In this document: piece by piece, positions 62,756 to 64,000 of the stretch
How the letters are laid out: the number at the start of each line of letters is the position of its first letter
Numbering within the stretch: the first letter of the stretch is position 1
Source: Candidatus Synoicihabitans palmerolidicus
Lineage (GTDB): Bacteria > Verrucomicrobiota > Verrucomicrobiia > Opitutales > Opitutaceae
NCBI GenBank assembly: GCA_020809425.1
Contig: JAGGDC010000001.1
Location: forward strand, 1,426,001 to 1,490,000
Length of the DNA: 64,000 bases
Direction: 5' to 3'
Translations under genes and position numbers: made by a program
The notes under the pieces: generated by a model
Told to the model about the DNA's origin: nothing
The model's database searches: none
The model's input: the letters and a program-made list of their open reading frames with translations, nothing else

Positions 62756-62875
62756 GCCTTCTTCACCTCGTTGGGTTACCTCAATCGCAGTTGGCTTCGT
62801 GTAGTTGTTTAATTTCATGTTTTATCATGTTTGGTTTTCCAACAGGGGACTCTCACCCCATTTACATCGTGCCCA
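62756..62875. other. Short non-coding stretch before the attC-like site
   Basis: Between IS630 copy B and the attC-like site. No complete gene; may be the end of a preceding cassette cut by the IS. Confidence 0.35.
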
Positions 62876-62970
62876 TGCCGGGCGCTACAGAGAACCTCCA
62901 CAGCTGTCACGGAGCGTGCTGCGCACGCTCCGCGCCGGCTGCTCCGGTCTCTGACCTCAAACGTTCGGCA
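62876..62970 (+). other. attC-like integron recombination site
   Basis: The outer arms TGCCGGGCG and CGTTCGGCA pair with G-T wobbles. Next to them CAGAGA...CAGCTG at the left pairs imperfectly with CGGCTGCTCCGGTCTCTG at the right. The centre is a perfect 8-bp stem GGAGCGTG/CACGCTCC (62911-62931) with a 5-base loop. The right end CAAACGTTCGGC fits the R-box core of attC sites in environmental gene cassettes, where GTT is cut by IntI. A gene starts eight bases later, as is usual in cassettes. No integrase gene is in the window. Confidence 0.5.
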
Positions 62971-62977
62971 TTACAAC

Positions 62978-63343
62978 ATGGGACAAGTTACCTTAGATTT
63001 TGTGACCCGTCGTCCAGATGGATCGTATTGTATCCGCCTATTGGAAGAAGGTCTGTGGAATACGTCCACTGAGGAGGCTTTAAGCGGAATACAGAGCAGG
63101 CTTTTCGATGCCGTTGAAGTCATTATCGAAGGGAGAGTCGCTGAGCTCTATCCCGAAAGTAAGGGCCAGAAGATATATATCGCACTGGATTGTTTCCGAC
63201 TTCCCCGAGAAGATATGGGTACTTTCTTTTCAGCATTTCTGTCGTTCATCCGTTCCTCCCCCGAATGGGCATCTGACTGCGAGGCGATGAAATTCGAAAT
63301 CCCCCACTTAGAAGAGCCGAATCGGGTAGGCGGAGGTAATTAG
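62978..63343 (+). CDS. DUF6572-domain protein in a cassette-like setting
   Basis: Starts MGQVTLDFVTRRPDGSYCIR eight bases after the attC-like site. The body (LLEEGLWNTSTEEALSGIQS, RLFDAVEVIIEGRVAELYPE, KGQKIYIALDCFRLPREDM and FFSAFLSFIRSSPEWASDC) fits the DUF6572 family, small proteins of unknown function. The last codons (RVGGGN) and the stop lie in the 3' end of the group II intron on the opposite strand, so the native C-terminus may be altered. Confidence 0.65.
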   Translation: MGQVTLDFVTRRPDGSYCIRLLEEGLWNTSTEEALSGIQSRLFDAVEVIIEGRVAELYPESKGQKIYIALDCFRLPREDMGTFFSAFLSFIRSSPEWASDCEAMKFEIPHLEEPNRVGGGN

Positions 63344-63928
63344 CCTCCGCCCCCCACACCACCCGACATGCGGGTCCGCACCGGGCGGTTCCGGAACGCT
63401 ATCGGACCGTAGTTGGATAGAACCGAATCACCTACTTGGCAGGTGGGCCCTTCGGTTGAGTTTGAGAAAACCGTTTCGCGCCGACCACCCGATACACCGG
63501 TCGGTGTCGGAGGGTGGATCGAGCAAACGGACTCGCGCTCATCATTTTGGTTCGGGCCTTCGTCACAGTTGAGACCTCCAGTTCATTCGTCGGACGGATA
63601 ACCCGTCAGCGACTACTCCCGGCTCGTTTCCCGTGACTACTATGCCTTCTGCTGACTCCTCTGTTTCTTCCGTCGTCGTTACCGACGCGGCTGCTCCCCG
63701 TCATAGACGGGACGCGGGGCGCAGAGGCCTCCCCGGATAATGGCATCAACTTCCCTCGCACAAGCGCACCGTCTACCCTACATCCAGTACCACAGGACTT
63801 CGTCATGTGGTGGTGACTCGTCCCGGATGCTAAGCCTATTACCATGTTTCTGTTCGTCGCCTCACGAGTTTGCCTACGGCTTCTTTCAGACCCAGCCTCA
63901 CGGCTACGCCCTTGCCCTCAGCTTGAGG
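63325..63928 (-). mobile_element. Group II intron, ORF-less, on the minus strand (copy 2), 5' end cut by an IS3-like element
   Basis: On the minus strand domain V reads GGAACCGCCCGGTGCGGACC...GTCGGGTGGTG (63346-63393), nearly identical to copy 1. It is followed by a domain VI hairpin GGCGGAGG/CCTCCGCC (63329-63351). Upstream on the minus strand is the GTCAGCAGAAGGCATAGTAG segment (near 63635-63655) and ribozyme domain I sequence up to about 63928. Only ~240 bases separate that segment from domain V, so the reverse transcriptase is missing. The IS3-like element begins at 63929. Confidence 0.7.
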
Positions 63929-64000
63929 TGGACCCATGAAGTTGGACAGGAGGGATGATTAAATCCCAAAGGAGGCCAATATGTCGAAGAAACGACGTGC
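63929..64000 (+). mobile_element. Start of an IS3-like element, cut by the window end
   Basis: TGGACCCATGAAGTTGGACAG at 63929 resembles the terminal repeat of IS3-family elements. A Shine-Dalgarno AGGAGG (63970-63975) and ATG at 63981 start an orfA-like frame, MSKKRR, that runs off the window. Only 20 bases of coding sequence are visible. Confidence 0.55.
63981..64000 (+). CDS. Probable IS3-family orfA, first codons only
   Basis: ATG preceded by AGGAGG; codes for MSKKRR and then leaves the window. The basic start (MSKKRR) is common in IS3 orfA proteins. Too short to confirm. Confidence 0.4.

Overview
The window is a G+C-rich bacterial chromosome segment whose gene content points to the Verrucomicrobiota, most likely an Opitutaceae-like member. 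The evidence is a 31-residue AURKAIP1/COX24-type basic protein, a secretin/PilMNOP operon like the one in Akkermansia, a large Ig-repeat surface protein with the C-terminal repeat domain common in this phylum, a PEP-CTERM metalloprotease, and a rhombosortase/rhombotarget pair. No rRNA or tRNA gene was recognised.

Layout. 1-2934 (minus): YjbQ (partial), an anti-sigma-like protein, an ECF sigma factor and a polyprenyl diphosphate synthase, probably one operon, with a divergent CPBP protease. 3759-13860 (minus): a pilus/type II secretion-like operon pilM-N-O-P-secretin followed by a ~1530-residue Ig-repeat protein; pilM is split by an IS630-type insertion. 14157-17734: a small ribosome-associated-type gene, a DUF4338-ISAs1 element and an IS110 element. 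18200-49600: housekeeping and envelope genes, including an MFS transporter, ThuA, a pseudouridine synthase, GH3, TlpA, two polysaccharide-type glycosyltransferases, two LysR regulators, YggS, SirB1, AroE, a sugar aminotransferase, rhombosortase and its lipoprotein, PrmA, an HtrA-like protease, CreB-CreC-CreD, ArgC, PurN, a beta-barrel protein, DnaJ, GrpE and ManA. 49709-53267: FtsK and RodZ, both intact. 53319-64000 is a mobile-element-rich island: an IS110 element with a long non-coding left part, a DUF6036 toxin-antitoxin-like pair, a sensor-propeller gene cut off by a 5'-truncated group II intron, second copies of the ISAs1 and IS630 elements, an attC-like site with a DUF6572 cassette gene, an ORF-less group II intron on the opposite strand, and the start of an IS3-like element.

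Sequence quality matters for any use of this annotation. About half of the host genes are broken by single-base indels, often in homopolymers. Several others carry one in-frame stop that a single transition (CAA, CAG, CGA or TGG to a stop) would explain. Intact long genes (FtsK, GH3, DnaJ, ManA, ArgC) lie between them. I therefore treat most broken host genes as functional genes with consensus errors, and give the reconstructed span. The clear biological disruptions are the IS630 insertion in pilM, with a TA target duplication, and the intron-truncated propeller gene.

Functional links seen in the arrangement: sigma and anti-sigma share an ATGA stop/start, as do rhombotarget lipoprotein and rhombosortase, creB and creC, pilO and pilP, and the two genes of the toxin-antitoxin-like pair. 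DnaJ and GrpE lie together.
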